Shown piece by piece: positions 6,930-7,340 of a DNA stretch of 7,340 bases (position 1 is the first letter of the stretch; each line of letters opens with the position of its first letter). The DNA lies in contig CAIZMS010000340.1 in assembly GCA_903934155.1 (NCBI GenBank), forward strand, positions 1 to 7,340. The letters run 5' to 3'. Both the position numbers and the translations under genes were made by a program. This DNA comes from an uncultured bacterium. GTDB lineage: Bacteria; Verrucomicrobiota; Kiritimatiellia; CAIKKV01; CAITUY01. Below the pieces are notes generated by a model, which was not told where the DNA came from, did not search any database, and was given only the letters and a program-made list of their open reading frames with translations.

Positions 6930-7340
6930 CTACAACCACAGGGGTTGGTCGCCGGGCGATTGGGCGTCGAGGTGGCCTGAGGCGAGAAGGATGTCAAGTT
7001 GGGCCAAAAGACGAGTCTGGTCGCGCGGGAGTCGCGCTTCCAGGGGGATGATGTTTGAACTGTGGTTGGCGCGGAAAACGGTGTTGGTCAGGTCCAGCGA
7101 TTGAACAATCAGGCGTAATTCCTCAACCGTCTGGTGCTCGGTGAGCGGGAGAAACCGGCCGGATTTGACTTCGGTATGCAGTTCGGTTCCGGGAATGGGG
7201 ACGACTCGCAGGGCAGAGAGAAGTCGAGGTTGCATGGCATTCAAGGCAAGTGCAGTCGCCCGGGCGTGCTCAAGGAGCCTGGGCTGGCCGCCTAGTCCGA
7301 GCAGGATCATGACGGAAACCCGGAGCCCGTTGGCTTGAGC
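6930..7340 (-). CDS. Radical SAM protein, C-terminal part only (5' end outside window)
   Basis: The frame is open from the window edge to the TAG at 6932-6930, giving 136 residues. The start and the CxxxCxxC iron-sulfur motif of the radical SAM core would lie beyond the right edge and cannot be seen. The visible part begins ANGLRVSVMILLGLGGQ, which fits the late strands of a radical SAM barrel, continues EHARATALALNAMQP and LSALRVVPIPGTELH, and has a C-terminal TVFRANHSSN segment followed by RLPRDQTRLLAQLD. This resembles a group of uncharacterised radical SAM oxidoreductases built like the HemN/Elp3-type core, but I cannot name the substrate. An ATG at 7310 falls in the middle of the conserved region and is not the real start. 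The gene is separated from the kinase-like gene by 235 non-coding bases and shows no functional tie to metal efflux. Confidence 0.75.
   Translation of the reverse strand, partial: AQANGLRVSVMILLGLGGQPRLLEHARATALALNAMQPRLLSALRVVPIPGTELHTEVKSGRFLPLTEHQTVEELRLIVQSLDLTNTVFRANHSSNIIPLEARLPRDQTRLLAQLDILLASGHLDAQSPGDQPLWL

Noticed and set aside
6933..6947. CAACC/GGTTG hairpin as a terminator for the radical SAM gene
   Set aside because: It lies within the last codons of the gene, has only five pairs and no T run after it.
1..7340. CRISPR array, tRNA or rRNA, insertion sequence or integrase
   Set aside because: No spaced direct repeats of CRISPR size, no tRNA-like cloverleaf or rRNA signature, and no transposase or integrase motifs were seen on either strand.

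Overview
The window is GC-rich bacterial DNA. Every gene I can support reads on the minus strand, so gene order runs from high to low coordinates. In that order it holds the 3' end of a radical SAM protein, a spacer with a palindrome and heptad repeats, a membrane protein with a histidine-kinase dimerisation domain but no ATP-binding domain, a small Cys/His-rich exported protein, and a three-gene heavy-metal efflux operon. The operon encodes an outer membrane channel, a periplasmic adaptor and an RND pump, and the pump's last few codons run off the left edge.

The organism is a diderm, since it encodes a full inner membrane to outer membrane efflux assembly. The Cys-containing adaptor N-terminus (CEH...CDECRYE), the odd kinase-like protein and the intergenic TGACTYC-type heptads fit the PVC superphylum (Kiritimatiellota, Lentisphaerota or Verrucomicrobiota-like). 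This is an impression from memory of similar proteins, not something the window proves.

Layout, reading the minus strand. 7340-6930: C-terminal part of a radical SAM protein. 6929-6695: non-coding spacer with a foldback of heptad repeats (6781-6895), a near-perfect 30-base palindrome (6751-6780) and a weak promoter candidate. 6694-5987: membrane DHp-only kinase-like protein. 5986-5932: short gap with a good sigma70-type promoter (TTGACG, 17 bases, TAGAGT). 5931-5674: small Cys/His-rich exported protein. 5673-5588: leader without a gene but with a weak hairpin. 5587-4322, 4308-3064 and 3051-1: outer membrane factor, adaptor and RND pump, with gaps of 13 and 12 bases.

The three efflux genes should form one tripartite complex. 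The pump takes metal ions from periplasm or cytoplasm using the proton gradient, the adaptor bridges the periplasm, and the channel crosses the outer membrane. Pump residues argue against a CusA-type copper/silver pump (no methionine triad) and point to CzcA-like divalent metal transport, although its fourth membrane helix carries only one of the two CzcA aspartates. The small Cys/His protein at the operon head and the Cys-rich adaptor N-terminus are candidate periplasmic metal-binding elements. The DHp-only protein next door could belong to the signalling that controls the operon, but only its position supports that.
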